A DNA stretch of 64,000 nt, taken from Limnohabitans planktonicus II-D5. Its GTDB lineage: Bacteria; Pseudomonadota; Gammaproteobacteria; Burkholderiales; Burkholderiaceae_C. This document shows, one piece after another, positions 49,642 through 59,131 of the stretch. The stretch spans positions 1-64,000 of the forward strand of contig NZ_LFYT02000022.1 in the NCBI RefSeq assembly GCF_001270065.2. Direction: 5' to 3'. The notes under the pieces are model-generated. The model did no database searches. It was not told where the DNA came from and was given only the letters and a program-made list of their open reading frames with translations. The position numbers and the translations under genes are program-made. Position 1 is the first letter of the stretch. The number at the start of each line of letters is the position of its first letter.

Positions 49642-50161
49642 GTCGGGGCTGAAGCCACCGACCTACGAAGATGACAGGGCTGTCCCGCAGGTCGGTACTC
49701 GCAGAGTCCGACGTTTTCAGCCTTCGGCGAAGGCACAACGTCGGGGTCTTTGACCACCGACCTACGGGGCGGTGCCATCCCCCCACGTTTTCGGGAAGCG
49801 CATGGCTTTGGCTGCCCCGTAGGTCGGCACTCGCAGAGTCAGACGTTTTCAGCCTTCGGCGCAGGCACCATGTCGGGGTCTTCGACCGCCGACCTACGGG
49901 GCGGTGCCATCCCCCCACGTTATCGGGAAGCGCATGGCTTTGGCTGCACCGTAGGTCGGCACTCGCAGAGTCCGACGTTTACTGCCTTCGGCGAAGGCAC
50001 AACGTCGGGGTCTTCGACCGCCGACCTACGGGGCGGTGCCATCCCCCCACGTTTTCGGGAAGCGCATGGCTTTGGCTGACCCGTAGGTCGGTACTCGAAG
50101 AGTCCGACGTTTTCAGCCTTTGACGCAGGCAGCATGTCGGGGTCTTCGACCGCCGACCTAC
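49642..50161. repeat. BIME tandem array, four units of 132 bp, between aroK and aroB
   Basis: A half element with GGCT-type hairpin (49642-49666) is followed by full units starting at 49685, 49817, 49949 and 50081, exactly 132 bases apart. Each has a GTAG-footed hairpin (GCAG in the first), a spacer (GTTTTCAGCCTTCGG type), an inverted hairpin ending CTAC, and a linker containing GCCATCCCCCCACG. The last unit lacks its linker. ACCTACGAAGATGAC follows both the half element and the last unit. Confidence 0.92.
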
Positions 50162-50178
50162 GAAGATGACTTGCCCGC

Positions 50179-50709
50179 TTACGAAGACTTGGTGGGCAGG
50201 AGACCGGCCAGTTCCAGTTGCATGGTGATCATGTTGACCAGGGTGGCCACGGAGGGGCGGCCGGTTTCAATCACGAAGTGGGCGGCTTCGCGGTAGAGCG
50301 GGTCGCGGGTGCCATACAGTGCGCGCAGGCGGGCCATGGGGTCGTCCACTTGCAGCAGGGGGCGTGCGGTGTCGTGGCGCACGCGGCGGTAGACGTCTTC
50401 GGGGGTAGAGCGCAGATAGATGACGTGACCGCGTTCGTGCAGGTGTTGGCGGTTGGCGGGTCTCAATACCGCGCCGCCGCCAGTGGCGATGACGCCTTCG
50501 TGGGTTTGGGTCAGGTCGTCCAGCACCTGTTGCTCGACATCACGGAAATTGTCCTCGCCTTCGCGCGCGAAGTATTCCCGGATTGAACAGCCCAAACGCT
50601 CTTCAATCACATGGTCGGAGTCCACAAAAGGCAGGCCCAGACGGCGCGCCAGTTGGCGGCCAATGGTGGTTTTGCCTGAGCCTGGAAGGCCCACGAAGAT
50701 GATGCTCAA
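50179..50709 (-). CDS. aroK: Shikimate kinase
   Basis: Phosphorylates shikimate with ATP. 176 residues if begun at TTG 50709, giving the usual short strand SIIFVG before Walker [12 protein letters not shown]. Shikimate-site residues lie in [13 protein letters not shown], and [12 protein letters not shown] and the LID arginine in RPLLQVDDP follow. A longer form from TTG 50775 is possible. Upstream, an 8-bp hairpin (50731-50738 with 50754-50761) separates it from pilQ. No strong ribosome site is visible for either start. Confidence 0.9.
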   Translation of the reverse strand: MSIIFVGLPGSGKTTIGRQLARRLGLPFVDSDHVIEERLGCSIREYFAREGEDNFRDVEQQVLDDLTQTHEGVIATGGGAVLRPANRQHLHERGHVIYLRSTPEDVYRRVRHDTARPLLQVDDPMARLRALYGTRDPLYREAAHFVIETGRPSVATLVNMITMQLELAGLLPTKSS

Positions 50710-50802
50710 GGAAGTCTCACACGAAGTAGTCGGCCCGCACCGGACAAAAAAGGGCGGGCCGTTTGAAGTGGGCAAGTGTATTCGACCCGCTTTGCCCGCT
50801 CT

Positions 50803-52242
50803 TTACTGCGGCAAGCTGGCCGGTGCGTCGGCCACCACCCGAGGTGTGAGGAAGATCAGCAGTTCACTTTTGCGCTGGGTTTGGTCGCGGTTTTTGAAGA
50901 GCCAGCCCAGGCCCGGCACATCGCCCAAACCCGGCACCTTGGCTTCGTCGTTGCGCCGGGTTTCCTCAAAAATGCCGCCCAGCACGGCGGTGCCGCCGTC
51001 TTCCACGCGCACCTGGGTTTTCACGTGTTTGGTGTTGATGGCGTAGCCCGCCGGGGTGATTTGGCCCACGCTGTCGCGGTTCACATCGACTTCGAGCACC
51101 ACCGAGCCATCAGGGGTGATTTGGGGCGTGACTTCGAGTTTGAGGTTGGCTTTGCGAAACGAGATGGCGGTCACGCCAATGCCTGCCGATGTTTGGTAGG
51201 GCAATTCGGTGCCCTGCTCGATCAGGGCCTTGGTCTGGTCGGCGGTGACGACCCGGGGGCGCGAGACCACTTTGCCAAGACCTGCCGCCTCCAGTGCCGA
51301 GAGTTCGACGTTGATGAACCGGTCTGCCGCCGCGTTGAACAGCGAAACAGCAAAGGTGGCCGGGGCGCTGACGGTTTGGCCCGCGCTGCCTGAGGGCAAA
51401 TTCACCTGGTTGCCGCTGGCCACGCCCGCCGCTGCGCTCTGGTTGGTGGCGCCCATGCTCAGGGTTTGGCTGTTGCCCTGCACTTTCAGGGGCACGGCCA
51501 GGCCCGCCCCCAGGCGCACGCCCAGCGATTGGCCAAACTGGTCGTCGGCCTCAACGATGCGTGCCTCGATCAGGACTTGCCGCACGGGCACATCGAGCAG
51601 GGCGATCATCTGCTGGATCTCGGCCAGGCGAGCGGGCAAGTCGGCAATGAACAGCTGGTTGGTGCGCGGCTCGGCCAGCACCGTGCCCCGGGGACTGAGC
51701 CAGCGACCACCACCGACCACGCCAGTGGTGCCACCACCTTGCAGGCGCTGCGCGACTTCACTGGCCCGGGCGTATTGCAGGCGCTGCGACCACATGCTCA
51801 AGGGGCTGACGGCGTCCAGGGCGGCCTGCGCATCGCGCTGCTTTTTCTCGCGCAGCGCCCATTCGCCTTGCGGGGCCACCCACAGCACACGCCCTTCCTG
51901 GCGCGAAGTCAGGCCTTTGGATTGCAGCACGATGTCCAGCGCCTGGGGCCAGGGCACCTCGTTCAAACGCACCGTGACGGGGCCACTGACGTTGTCGGTC
52001 AGCACCAGATTGAGCCCGGCAAACTCGGCAAACACTTGCAGCAAGGCGCGCAAGTCGATGTTTTGAAAATTCAGACTGATGGGGCGGTGGTCGGTGGACG
52101 CGGGCCACTCCACCGGAAACGCCACAGCCCTGGACGCCGGAGTAAGGGCCGAGGCGGGTGCCGGACTGACCCCATTTTGCGCCGCCACACACAGCCCCCA
52201 GCAACAGGCCACGGCTGTCCAGCCACGTTTGTTGTTCATCAT
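50803..52242 (-). CDS. pilQ: Type IV pilus secretin PilQ (short form)
   Basis: 479 residues from the ATG at 52242; signal peptide about 1-21. It begins with the N1-like domain (SLNFQNIDLRALLQVFAEFAGLNLVLTD) and the secretin core (VPVRQVLIEARIVEADDQFGQSLGVRLG, LEVTPQITPDGSVVLEV, VLGGIFEE). The AMIN domains at the front of typical PilQ proteins are missing. It should form the outer-membrane pore for pilus or DNA passage. It overlaps the PilOP gene by four bases. Confidence 0.9.
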   Translation of the reverse strand: MMNNKRGWTAVACCWGLCVAAQNGVSPAPASALTPASRAVAFPVEWPASTDHRPISLNFQNIDLRALLQVFAEFAGLNLVLTDNVSGPVTVRLNEVPWPQALDIVLQSKGLTSRQEGRVLWVAPQGEWALREKKQRDAQAALDAVSPLSMWSQRLQYARASEVAQRLQGGGTTGVVGGGRWLSPRGTVLAEPRTNQLFIADLPARLAEIQQMIALLDVPVRQVLIEARIVEADDQFGQSLGVRLGAGLAVPLKVQGNSQTLSMGATNQSAAAGVASGNQVNLPSGSAGQTVSAPATFAVSLFNAAADRFINVELSALEAAGLGKVVSRPRVVTADQTKALIEQGTELPYQTSAGIGVTAISFRKANLKLEVTPQITPDGSVVLEVDVNRDSVGQITPAGYAINTKHVKTQVRVEDGGTAVLGGIFEETRRNDEAKVPGLGDVPGLGWLFKNRDQTQRKSELLIFLTPRVVADAPASLPQ

Positions 52243-53300
52243 TTGCCGCCCTCCCAATGCAAAACATGGACCGGCCCACGCGCCGCCCGCAGGGTCACGC
52301 CCTCGCTCGTGATGGCCTGCACCCGATGGCCTTCGAGCGTGACGCGCTGACCAGGTCGCACACGCGCCCAGTGCGGACCGGCCACCAGCACGGCCTGCCG
52401 ATCGGCTCCTTGTTGCCACACCCCGGCCAGGCGCACGCGCGCCAGTGGCCAGCGTTCGGGGTCTTCGGGCAGGTCGGGGGTTGTGGTTGCAGTGGGCTGC
52501 GATGTCGCGCCGGACCCTGAACCTGCAGCACCGGGCTGTGCCAGCGCCGGTGCAGGCTGCGCAAACAGTGGCACAGCCTGCGCTGCGACCTGGCGTGGCA
52601 GTGCACGGGCACCGTCCAGTGGACCATCCACTGGGCCGTCGTGCCCTGGCCAGGCTTGCCAGGTGCTCTCCCCCGGGCGCATCCACACCCGCAGCACGGC
52701 ATCGATCTGCACGTCCTGGCTGTCAGCTTGCGCCACGATGCTGATGCGGTCGATGGTCCACACCGGCCCCGCCTGCGTGAAAGCGGCCCAGGCTTGCGCC
52801 CAGCGCACAAATGGCCCGATCACACGCAGGGCCACAGCCTGACTGGGCACGGTCGGTGCGGTGCTGGCGGCAGGGCTGGCGCGCCCTGGTGCCATGCGCT
52901 GCACCTGCGGACTCACAGGGCGCAAGGCCATGACGCGCAGGCCCTGCTGGCTCAGTGCCTGTTGCAAATCCAGCCAGATGCGGCTGGGCTGGGCCTGGCC
53001 GGGCAGGCGTGCCAGGGCGTCACGCTGAGCGTGTTCGGCATCTTCAGCTTTCAAGGGCTGGGGCGGGGCCAAGGCCACCGTTTGCTGGCGCAAACGCTCC
53101 ACCGCTTCATCTGCCTGGGTGTAGGCGTCTGTGACATCCAGATGCACAAGCACCACAGCACACGCCCCCAGCACCGCACTGCCCAGTCCCCAGACCCAGG
53201 GGCGCAGCATGAGCAGGGCTTGTTTTTGCCAGTTCGCCCAAGTGGTGGACACATCCACAGCGCCTGTGTCCCACAGGCGTGACAGTTTGCCGATGTTCAT
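52239..53300 (-). CDS. Fused PilO-PilP type IV pilus alignment protein
   Basis: 353 residues. An N-terminal membrane span (WVWGLGSAVLGACAVVLV), coiled-coil stretch and a PilO-like domain (VWTIDRISIVAQ) to about residue 210. After a Pro/Ala/Thr-rich linker comes a PilP-like C-terminal part (LARVRLAGVWQQGADRQAVL, VRPGQRVTLEGHRV, GVTLRAARG) that lies next to the secretin in known systems. Separate pilO and pilP genes are the norm, so this is a fusion by position and content; the PilP part lacks the usual lipobox. Confidence 0.7.
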   Translation of the reverse strand: MNIGKLSRLWDTGAVDVSTTWANWQKQALLMLRPWVWGLGSAVLGACAVVLVHLDVTDAYTQADEAVERLRQQTVALAPPQPLKAEDAEHAQRDALARLPGQAQPSRIWLDLQQALSQQGLRVMALRPVSPQVQRMAPGRASPAASTAPTVPSQAVALRVIGPFVRWAQAWAAFTQAGPVWTIDRISIVAQADSQDVQIDAVLRVWMRPGESTWQAWPGHDGPVDGPLDGARALPRQVAAQAVPLFAQPAPALAQPGAAGSGSGATSQPTATTTPDLPEDPERWPLARVRLAGVWQQGADRQAVLVAGPHWARVRPGQRVTLEGHRVQAITSEGVTLRAARGPVHVLHWEGGK

Positions 53301-53953
53301 CGTCCCCCCTTGGACGCCACGGCTGAGGCTGCCGGGGCCGCAGCCGTTGTGGCAGGGGCTTGGCCCGAAGCTTCGGCACGTGGCTCAACGGAAGTCCAGG
53401 CCACTTGCCAGACAAACGACACCTGAGCGGACCGGGCGCTGTCCGACTCGCCCGAAGTGTTTGAGGCCGTGAGACTGGCCAAATTCACCGCTTGGCCCGA
53501 ATGCTCGGCCAGTTGCTGGCGCGCCGCCGTCATGGAGGTCACGCTGGGCGCAAAGCCTTGCAGCTCCAGCTTGTCGCCTTCGGCCTGCAAGCGCTCCAGC
53601 CGCAAGTTGCTTCGTTGCGCCTCGGCCAGCAAGGCCTGGTGCCAGACATCCCAGGTTTGCTGATGCTGTGCAATTTGGCTCAGTTGCTGGCGCTGCAAAC
53701 GTTGCTGCTGCAACTGTGCGCGTTGGGTGTCCAGCATTTTGAGGCGCTGTGTGCGCTCGGCCAGGCGACTTTGCAGTTGGCTTTGCTCGGTCAGGAGGGC
53801 CTGGGTTTTGGCCGCCTGCCACCACAACCAACCCCAAGCCAGCACGGCGCCCAGAGCACAACCGAGTAAACCCGTGACCCAGCGGTGCCGCCGTCTTTGC
53901 TGCTGCGCCAAGTTGGGGTAATGCAGCAAATTGAATGCGCCGCTCATGACCAC
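53297..53953 (-). CDS. pilN: Type IV pilus inner-membrane protein PilN
   Basis: 218 residues. MSGAFNLLHYPNLAQQQRRR is the cytoplasmic tail, whose NLL-YP pattern is the PilM-binding motif of PilN. It is followed by a membrane span (GLLGCALGAVLAWGWLWW), a long Gln-rich coiled coil and a small alpha/beta domain. Ends with a Pro/Ala tail. Overlaps the PilOP gene and the PilM-like gene by a few bases each. Confidence 0.78.
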   Translation of the reverse strand: MVMSGAFNLLHYPNLAQQQRRRHRWVTGLLGCALGAVLAWGWLWWQAAKTQALLTEQSQLQSRLAERTQRLKMLDTQRAQLQQQRLQRQQLSQIAQHQQTWDVWHQALLAEAQRSNLRLERLQAEGDKLELQGFAPSVTSMTAARQQLAEHSGQAVNLASLTASNTSGESDSARSAQVSFVWQVAWTSVEPRAEASGQAPATTAAAPAASAVASKGGR

Positions 53954-54690
53954 GCCTTCAAGGCTAATCCTGCCGCGACCAAACGCGCCCCCATGGGCGA
54001 GGCCATGGCTTGCAGCAAGGCGGCGTCTCCAGTGGCCAGCCCTGCAGCTGCTGTGATGTGGGGCCCGTTATGGGGTCCGGGCAAACGAAACTGCCAATCC
54101 AGCACCGGCTGGGTCAGCAAACTGGGCAATCCGCCTTGCAGGGCGTTCGCGGCCCGCCGAGCGGCATGCAGTTCAGGCTCGACGGTGGCCAGATGCCAAC
54201 CTGCAGCCTGTGTGCACTTTTTGAAATCGGCAATGTGCGACTTGGCACATGCGACCCATTGCACCCGACGCACCAACGCCCGCGAGGTCTCTTCGGGTTG
54301 AAAATCAAAATTGACCTCATCGGGCTCCAGCCCCAAGGCTTGTGCGGCCTCCAGTTGCACTTCGGCCAGCCAGTCGTCCTCGGGCAACTGCACCGGAAAT
54401 TCGATCTCCCCCAAGGCCAGATCCACCAATGGCAGCGCCATGTTCAAGCGCTTTTCCACGCCAACTTGGGCTGAACCCATTTGCCTCAAAGCCTGGCTGA
54501 GCCACACCTTGTCATGATGCGCCTGTGCGGGCGTGGGTTGCAGGGTTTGAGTACTCTGGACTCTGGCCAGATGCTCGCTTTGGCGTTGCAGGCCCAACAG
54601 CGCCCAAGCGGGGCCTTGCTGCGCCAGCCCCCACCCCAAGCGCGTCGGCCGCGCACCGATGCGTTGCCACCACCGAATCAAGCCGTTCAT
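53944..54690 (-). CDS. Divergent, short PilM-like protein
   Basis: 248 residues against about 350 for typical PilM. Assigned mainly by place before pilN. Support: the sequence NMALPLVDLALGEIEFPVQL followed by VQLEAAQALGLEPDEVNFDF and VEPELHAARRAANAL resembles the FtsA-like PilM core. The ATP-binding front half expected in PilM (a G-D-G pattern) is not evident, and the C-terminus is shortened. First gene of the pil operon, divergent from ponA. Confidence 0.6.
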   Translation of the reverse strand: MNGLIRWWQRIGARPTRLGWGLAQQGPAWALLGLQRQSEHLARVQSTQTLQPTPAQAHHDKVWLSQALRQMGSAQVGVEKRLNMALPLVDLALGEIEFPVQLPEDDWLAEVQLEAAQALGLEPDEVNFDFQPEETSRALVRRVQWVACAKSHIADFKKCTQAAGWHLATVEPELHAARRAANALQGGLPSLLTQPVLDWQFRLPGPHNGPHITAAAGLATGDAALLQAMASPMGARLVAAGLALKAWS

Positions 54691-54827
54691 GTTGCCCCCT
54701 TGCTTGAGGCCTTACAGGCCCTCTGAGAGATGTTTTGTAACATGAATAAAGCGTCCAAACAATATTTTTGAATACCAAATAGTTATTTGTGAATTTTCCA
54801 AGCCCCACCTGAGAGGCTGAGCATTTT

Positions 54828-54833
54828 TATAAT
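54828..54833 (+). promoter_or_regulatory. -10 box of ponA
   Basis: A perfect TATAAT, 45 bases before the ATG at 54879. It excludes the GTG at 54834 as start. A -35 box is not clear. Confidence 0.6.
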
Positions 54834-54878
54834 GTGGGGTGCCTTGTATCCTGCAAGCCACCCCCACCTCCGCCATCT

Positions 54879-57269
54879 ATGCCCTCCAAAGACACCCCCT
54901 CTTCTGAAAAGCAGCGCCCCAGCGACGCGGCCAGTCCATCCCGGGTGCCCTCCTGGCTGGTGAAATTGGCCCTGTGGACCATGGGCATCGTGGGGGCGTG
55001 CCTGGCCTCCATCTTTCTGGTGGTGGGCGTGGCCATGGTGGTGGCCTACCCCAATTTGCCCGACATTTCGGACCTGGCCGACTACAAACCCAAATTGCCG
55101 CTGCGCATCTACACCGCCGATGGCGTGTTGATGGGCGAATTTGGCGAAGAGCGCCGCAACCTCACGCCCATCAAGGACATCCCCCAGGTCATGAAAAATG
55201 CGGTGCTGTCCATCGAGGACAACCGCTTTTACCAGCACGGCGGCCTGGACTACATCGGCCTGTTGCGCGCCGGTTTGGCCAACATCGGGCGTGCCAAAAG
55301 CCAAGGGGCATCGACCATCACCATGCAGGTGGCACGCAATGTGTACCTGTCTTCCGAGAAAACCTTCACCCGCAAGATTTATGAGATTTTGCTGACCTAC
55401 AAGCTCGAACAAATGCTGACCAAGGACCAGATTCTGGAGGTCTACATGAACCAGATTTATCTGGGCAACCGGTCTTATGGTTTTGCCTCGGCTGCCGAGG
55501 CTTATTTTGGCAAACCGCTCAAGGACATCAGCATCGCCGAAGCGGCCATGCTGGCCGGGCTGCCCAAGGCACCCTCGGCCTACAACCCGATCGTCAACCC
55601 CAAACGTGCACGTTCGCGCCAGCTCTACATCATCGAGCGCATGGAGAGCTTCAACTACATCACCGCAGAACAAGCCGTGGCCGCCAAAGCCGAGCCGCTC
55701 ACCCTGCGCAGCGCCGGTGACAAACGCACCCTGCACGCTGAATACGTGGCCGAAACCGTGCGTCAGATGGTGTTTGCCCAGTATGGCCAGGACACCTACA
55801 CCCGGGGCCTGAACGTCTACACCACGGTGCAATCCACCGAACAAATGGCCGCATACAAGGCCCTGCGCCAAGGCATCATGGACTTCGAAAGTCGCCAGAT
55901 TTACCGGGGGCCAGAAAAGTTCGTCGATTTGCCCTCAGACCCCAAGAAGATGGAAGACGCCATCGACGATGCGCTGGAAGACCACCCCGACAACGGCGAT
56001 GTGATGTCGGCCGTTGTGCTCGAAGCCTCCCCGCGCAAAGTGGTGGTGGTGCGCCAGAACGGAGAGCAGATCAGCATCACCGGCGATGGCCTCAAGCCTG
56101 TGCAGTCGGGCTTGTCTGAAAAAGCCCCCCCAGCCAAACAGCTGCGCAAAGGCGCGGTGATCCGCATCACCCAAAACCCCAAAGGCCTGTGGATGGTCAC
56201 GCAACTGCCCGAAGTGGAAGGCGCTTTTGTGGCCATCACGCCGCAGACCGGCGCCATCAGAGCCTTGGTCGGCGGCTTTGACTATGCCAAAAACAAGTTC
56301 AACCACGTCACACAGGCCTGGCGCCAGCCGGGTTCGAGCTTCAAACCCTTCATTTATTCGGCAGCCCTCGAAAAAGGCTTCACCCCGGCCACCGTGGTCA
56401 ACGACGCCCCCTTGTTTTTTGATGCAGGCGTGACCGGCGGCCAGCCTTGGGAGCCTAAAAACTACGACGGCACCTTTGATGGCCCCATGTCGCTGCGCCG
56501 CGGCCTGGCCAAGTCGAAAAACATGGTGTCGATTCGCGTGCTGCAGTCGGTGGGTGCCCGCAATGCGCAAGAGTGGATCACCCGCTTTGGCTTTGACGAA
56601 GACAAACATCCCGCCTACCTGACCATGGCGCTGGGCGCAGGCTCGGTCACGCCCATGCAGATGGCCACGGCTTATTCGGTGTTTGCCAACGGCGGCTACC
56701 GCATGCAACCGCACCTGATCACCCGCATCAGCGACTTCAAGGACCGGGTGCTGGTGGACAGCCCTGTGCCCACGCAAATGCCCGAAGAGCAGCGCACCTT
56801 GCCCGAGCGCAACGCCTTTGTCATGAGCAGCCTGCTTCAGGAGGTCACCCGCTCCGGCACCGCAGCGCGGGCGCAGGCCATGCTGCGCAGGCCCGATGTG
56901 TATGGCAAAACCGGCACCACCAACGACTCGATGGATGCCTGGTTTGCAGGCTACCAGCCGCGCCTGGCGGCTGTGGTCTGGATGGGCTACGACACCCCAC
57001 GCAAACTGGGTGACCGCGAAACCGGAGGAGGCTTGAGTCTGCCGGTCTGGATCAGCTTCATGGAAACGGCGCTGCGCGGTGCGCCTGTGTCCGAGCCGCC
57101 CGTGCCCGAAGGCGTGATCAACGTGAACGGCGACTGGATGTTTGACGAGTTCGCCAAAGGCGGCGGCATCAGCAACTTGGGCACAGGCAACGACGGCACC
57201 GCCAAAGCCCCTGCCCCAGTGCCACCCGGCGAAGAAAAAAGCAAGATCCTCGACCTGTTCCGAAATTGA
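54879..57269 (+). CDS. mrcA: Penicillin-binding protein 1A (bifunctional)
   Basis: 796 residues from ATG 54879. Proline/serine-rich cytoplasmic tail, one membrane span, then glycosyltransferase domain (EDNRFYQHGGLDYIGLLRA with catalytic Glu; GASTITMQVARNV; AMLAGLPKAPSAYNP). The transpeptidase has SSFK (GSSFKPFIYSAALEKG), SKN (AKSKNMVSI) and KTG (YGKTGTTND). Full length. Divergent from the pil operon, as is usual in proteobacteria. It ends just before a BIME array. Confidence 0.96.
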   Translation: MPSKDTPSSEKQRPSDAASPSRVPSWLVKLALWTMGIVGACLASIFLVVGVAMVVAYPNLPDISDLADYKPKLPLRIYTADGVLMGEFGEERRNLTPIKDIPQVMKNAVLSIEDNRFYQHGGLDYIGLLRAGLANIGRAKSQGASTITMQVARNVYLSSEKTFTRKIYEILLTYKLEQMLTKDQILEVYMNQIYLGNRSYGFASAAEAYFGKPLKDISIAEAAMLAGLPKAPSAYNPIVNPKRARSRQLYIIERMESFNYITAEQAVAAKAEPLTLRSAGDKRTLHAEYVAETVRQMVFAQYGQDTYTRGLNVYTTVQSTEQMAAYKALRQGIMDFESRQIYRGPEKFVDLPSDPKKMEDAIDDALEDHPDNGDVMSAVVLEASPRKVVVVRQNGEQISITGDGLKPVQSGLSEKAPPAKQLRKGAVIRITQNPKGLWMVTQLPEVEGAFVAITPQTGAIRALVGGFDYAKNKFNHVTQAWRQPGSSFKPFIYSAALEKGFTPATVVNDAPLFFDAGVTGGQPWEPKNYDGTFDGPMSLRRGLAKSKNMVSIRVLQSVGARNAQEWITRFGFDEDKHPAYLTMALGAGSVTPMQMATAYSVFANGGYRMQPHLITRISDFKDRVLVDSPVPTQMPEEQRTLPERNAFVMSSLLQEVTRSGTAARAQAMLRRPDVYGKTGTTNDSMDAWFAGYQPRLAAVVWMGYDTPRKLGDRETGGGLSLPVWISFMETALRGAPVSEPPVPEGVINVNGDWMFDEFAKGGGISNLGTGNDGTAKAPAPVPPGEEKSKILDLFRN

Positions 57270-57284
57270 GTCGACGCTGTTGCC

Positions 57285-58463
57285 GCCGACCTACAAATGC
57301 CCGTAGGTCGGCACTCGCAGAGTCCGACGTTGCAGGCTTCTGCACAGGCCCATGTCGGGGTCTTCGACCACCGACCTACAAATACACCCATCGGGCTTTA
57401 ACGGTTGCGGCTGTTGCCGTAGGTCGGCACTCGCAGAGTCCGACGTTTGTGCGCTTCGGCAAAGGCCCATGTCGGGGTCTTCGACCACCGACCTACAAAT
57501 ACGTCTATCGGGCTTTAACGGTTGCGGCTGTTGCCGTAGGTCGGCACTCGCAGAGTCCGACGTTTGTGCGCTTCGGCACTCGCAGAGTCCGATGTTTCAG
57601 GTTTCTGCACAGCCCCACGTCGGGGTCTTCGACCACCGACCTACAAATACGCCCATCGGGCTTTAACGGTTGCGGCTGTTGCCGTCGGTCGTCACTCGCA
57701 GAGTCCGACGTTGCCCGCTTCGGCACAGGCCCCTTGTCGGGGTCTTCGAGCACCGACCTACAAATACGCCCAGCGGGCTTTAACGGTTGCGGCTGATGCC
57801 GTAGGTTGGCACTCGCAGAGTCCGACGTTTGCCCGCTTCGGCACAGGCCCTTGTCGGGGTCTTCGACCACCGACCTACAAATACGCCTATCGGGCAATAA
57901 CGGTTGCGGCTGTTGCCGTAGGTCGGCACTCGAAGAGTCCGACGTTGCAGGCTTCGGCACAGGCCCTTGTCGGGGTCTTCGACCACCGACCTACAAATAC
58001 ACCCATCGGGCAATAACGGTTACGGCTGTTGCCGTAGGTCGGCACTCGCAGAGTCCGACGTTTGCCCGCTTCGGCACAGACCCCTTGTCGGGGTCTTCGA
58101 CCACCGACCTACAAATACGCCCATCGGGCTTTATCGGTTGCGGCTGTTTCCGTAGATGGGCACTCGCAGAGTCCGACGTTGCAGGCTTCGGCACAGGCCC
58201 TTGTCGGGGTCTTCGACCACCGACCTACAAATACGCCCAGCGGGCTTTAACGGTTGCGGCTGTTGCCGTAGGTCGGTACTCGCAGAGTCCGACGTTGCAG
58301 GCTTCTGCACAGCCCCACGTCGGGGTCTTCGACCACCGACCTACAAATACGCCCATCGGGCAATAACGGTTGCGGCTGTTGCCGTAGGTCGGCACTCGCA
58401 GAGCCCGACGTTTGTGCGCTTCGGCACAGGCCCCTTGTCGGTGTTGAAGCCGCCGACCTACAA
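57285..58463. repeat. BIME tandem array, ten units of about 117 bp, between mrcA and cyaY
   Basis: Unit starts (CCGTAGG or variant): 57301, 57417, 57534, 57682, 57799, 57916, 58032, 58150, 58266, 58382; steps are 116-118 except 148 for the third. Each unit has a GTAG-footed hairpin (ACTC/GAGT inner stem), a spacer with GC(T)TC(G/T)GCACAGGCCC, an inverted hairpin (GGTC/GACC) ending CTAC, and a linker with GGTTGCGGCTGTTG. The third unit carries a second, nested left hairpin. A half hairpin precedes the array (57285-57294); the last unit ends in a GGTG-type variant and cuts into the cyaY 3' end. Confidence 0.93.
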
Positions 58464-58790
58464 CAGCCCAAACAGCAACTCTTGACCAGCCTGCTCTGAG
58501 GCATAACGCGACAGACTCTCCCAGAACTCGCCTTGTCCCTTGGTGTCCATCCAGCGGTCGCCATCGAATTTGTAGTGGAAGCCACCACAGCGGGCTGCCA
58601 ACCAAACCTCGTGCAAAGGCTTTTGCAAATTGACCACGATCTGGCTGCGGTTCGGGAAGGTGAGCGTGATCATGCCCCCCACACGCTGGTTGTCGACGTC
58701 AGCATCCGTGTCGTCGTTCAGGCGGTCGCAACTCGTCTCGATGCTCGCCAACAGGCGCTCCGCGTGGTCCAGAAATTCAAGGTCGGTCAT
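58458..58790 (-). CDS. cyaY: Iron donor protein CyaY (bacterial frataxin)
   Basis: 110 residues. The acidic N-terminal helix ([21 protein letters not shown]) with D/E residues for iron, and the beta-sheet core ([40 protein letters not shown]) are typical. Acts as iron sensor or regulator in Fe-S cluster assembly. It is convergent with mrcA, with the BIME array reaching its last codons. Confidence 0.94.
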   Translation of the reverse strand: MTDLEFLDHAERLLASIETSCDRLNDDTDADVDNQRVGGMITLTFPNRSQIVVNLQKPLHEVWLAARCGGFHYKFDGDRWMDTKGQGEFWESLSRYASEQAGQELLFGLL

Positions 58791-58802
58791 TACAATCGCT
58801 GC

Positions 58803-59078
58803 ATGTTGAAGGTAACCAAGATTCTAGTCACGTCACTTGCCCTTGCTGGAGGTACGGCTGTATTGAGCGCTTGCGGTCAAAAGGGACCGCTGCTCATGCC
58901 CAGCACCCCCGAATCGGTGGGGCGTGCCACCTTGGTTGAAACTCTTAACCCCTGGCACACCAAACCTGCAGCATCGACCGCGCAGCCAATCCGACCGGCA
59001 CAGCCTGTGCTGCAGCCGGCAGAACAAACCCCTGCAGACCCCACAGACTTGCCCGGCATTACGCCTCGGGCCCCTTGA
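58803..59078 (+). CDS. lptM: Small lipoprotein LptM (YifL-like)
   Basis: 91 residues. Signal peptide with lipobox LSAC and the hallmark GQKGPLLMP directly after the cysteine. The known homologue helps assemble the LPS translocon LptD. It starts 12 bases from the divergent cyaY start and is followed by lysA, the conserved order cyaY/lptM/lysA. The remainder is Pro/Thr-rich and probably unstructured. Confidence 0.88.
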   Translation: MLKVTKILVTSLALAGGTAVLSACGQKGPLLMPSTPESVGRATLVETLNPWHTKPAASTAQPIRPAQPVLQPAEQTPADPTDLPGITPRAP

Positions 59079-59131
59079 CAGGCACGACCAGCCCCTCTGT
59101 CCGCCACCCGTTTTTCCTTTAGATTGCACAT

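Noticed and set aside
49581..50135. Reading frames in the aroK-aroB array, including an N-terminal extension of aroB
   Set aside because: The 132-base period is also a multiple of three; the extension is repeat-derived, and AroB proteins begin near the [10 protein letters not shown] start.
57285..58463. CRISPR array
   Set aside because: The whole unit of about 117 bases repeats, with no unique spacers, and no cas genes are present.
57266..58485. Long plus- and minus-strand reading frames with a repeating peptide across the ten-unit array
   Set aside because: They arise because most repeat steps are 117 bases, a multiple of three. The frames break where steps are 116 or 118, and hairpin covariation explains the sequence better than coding.
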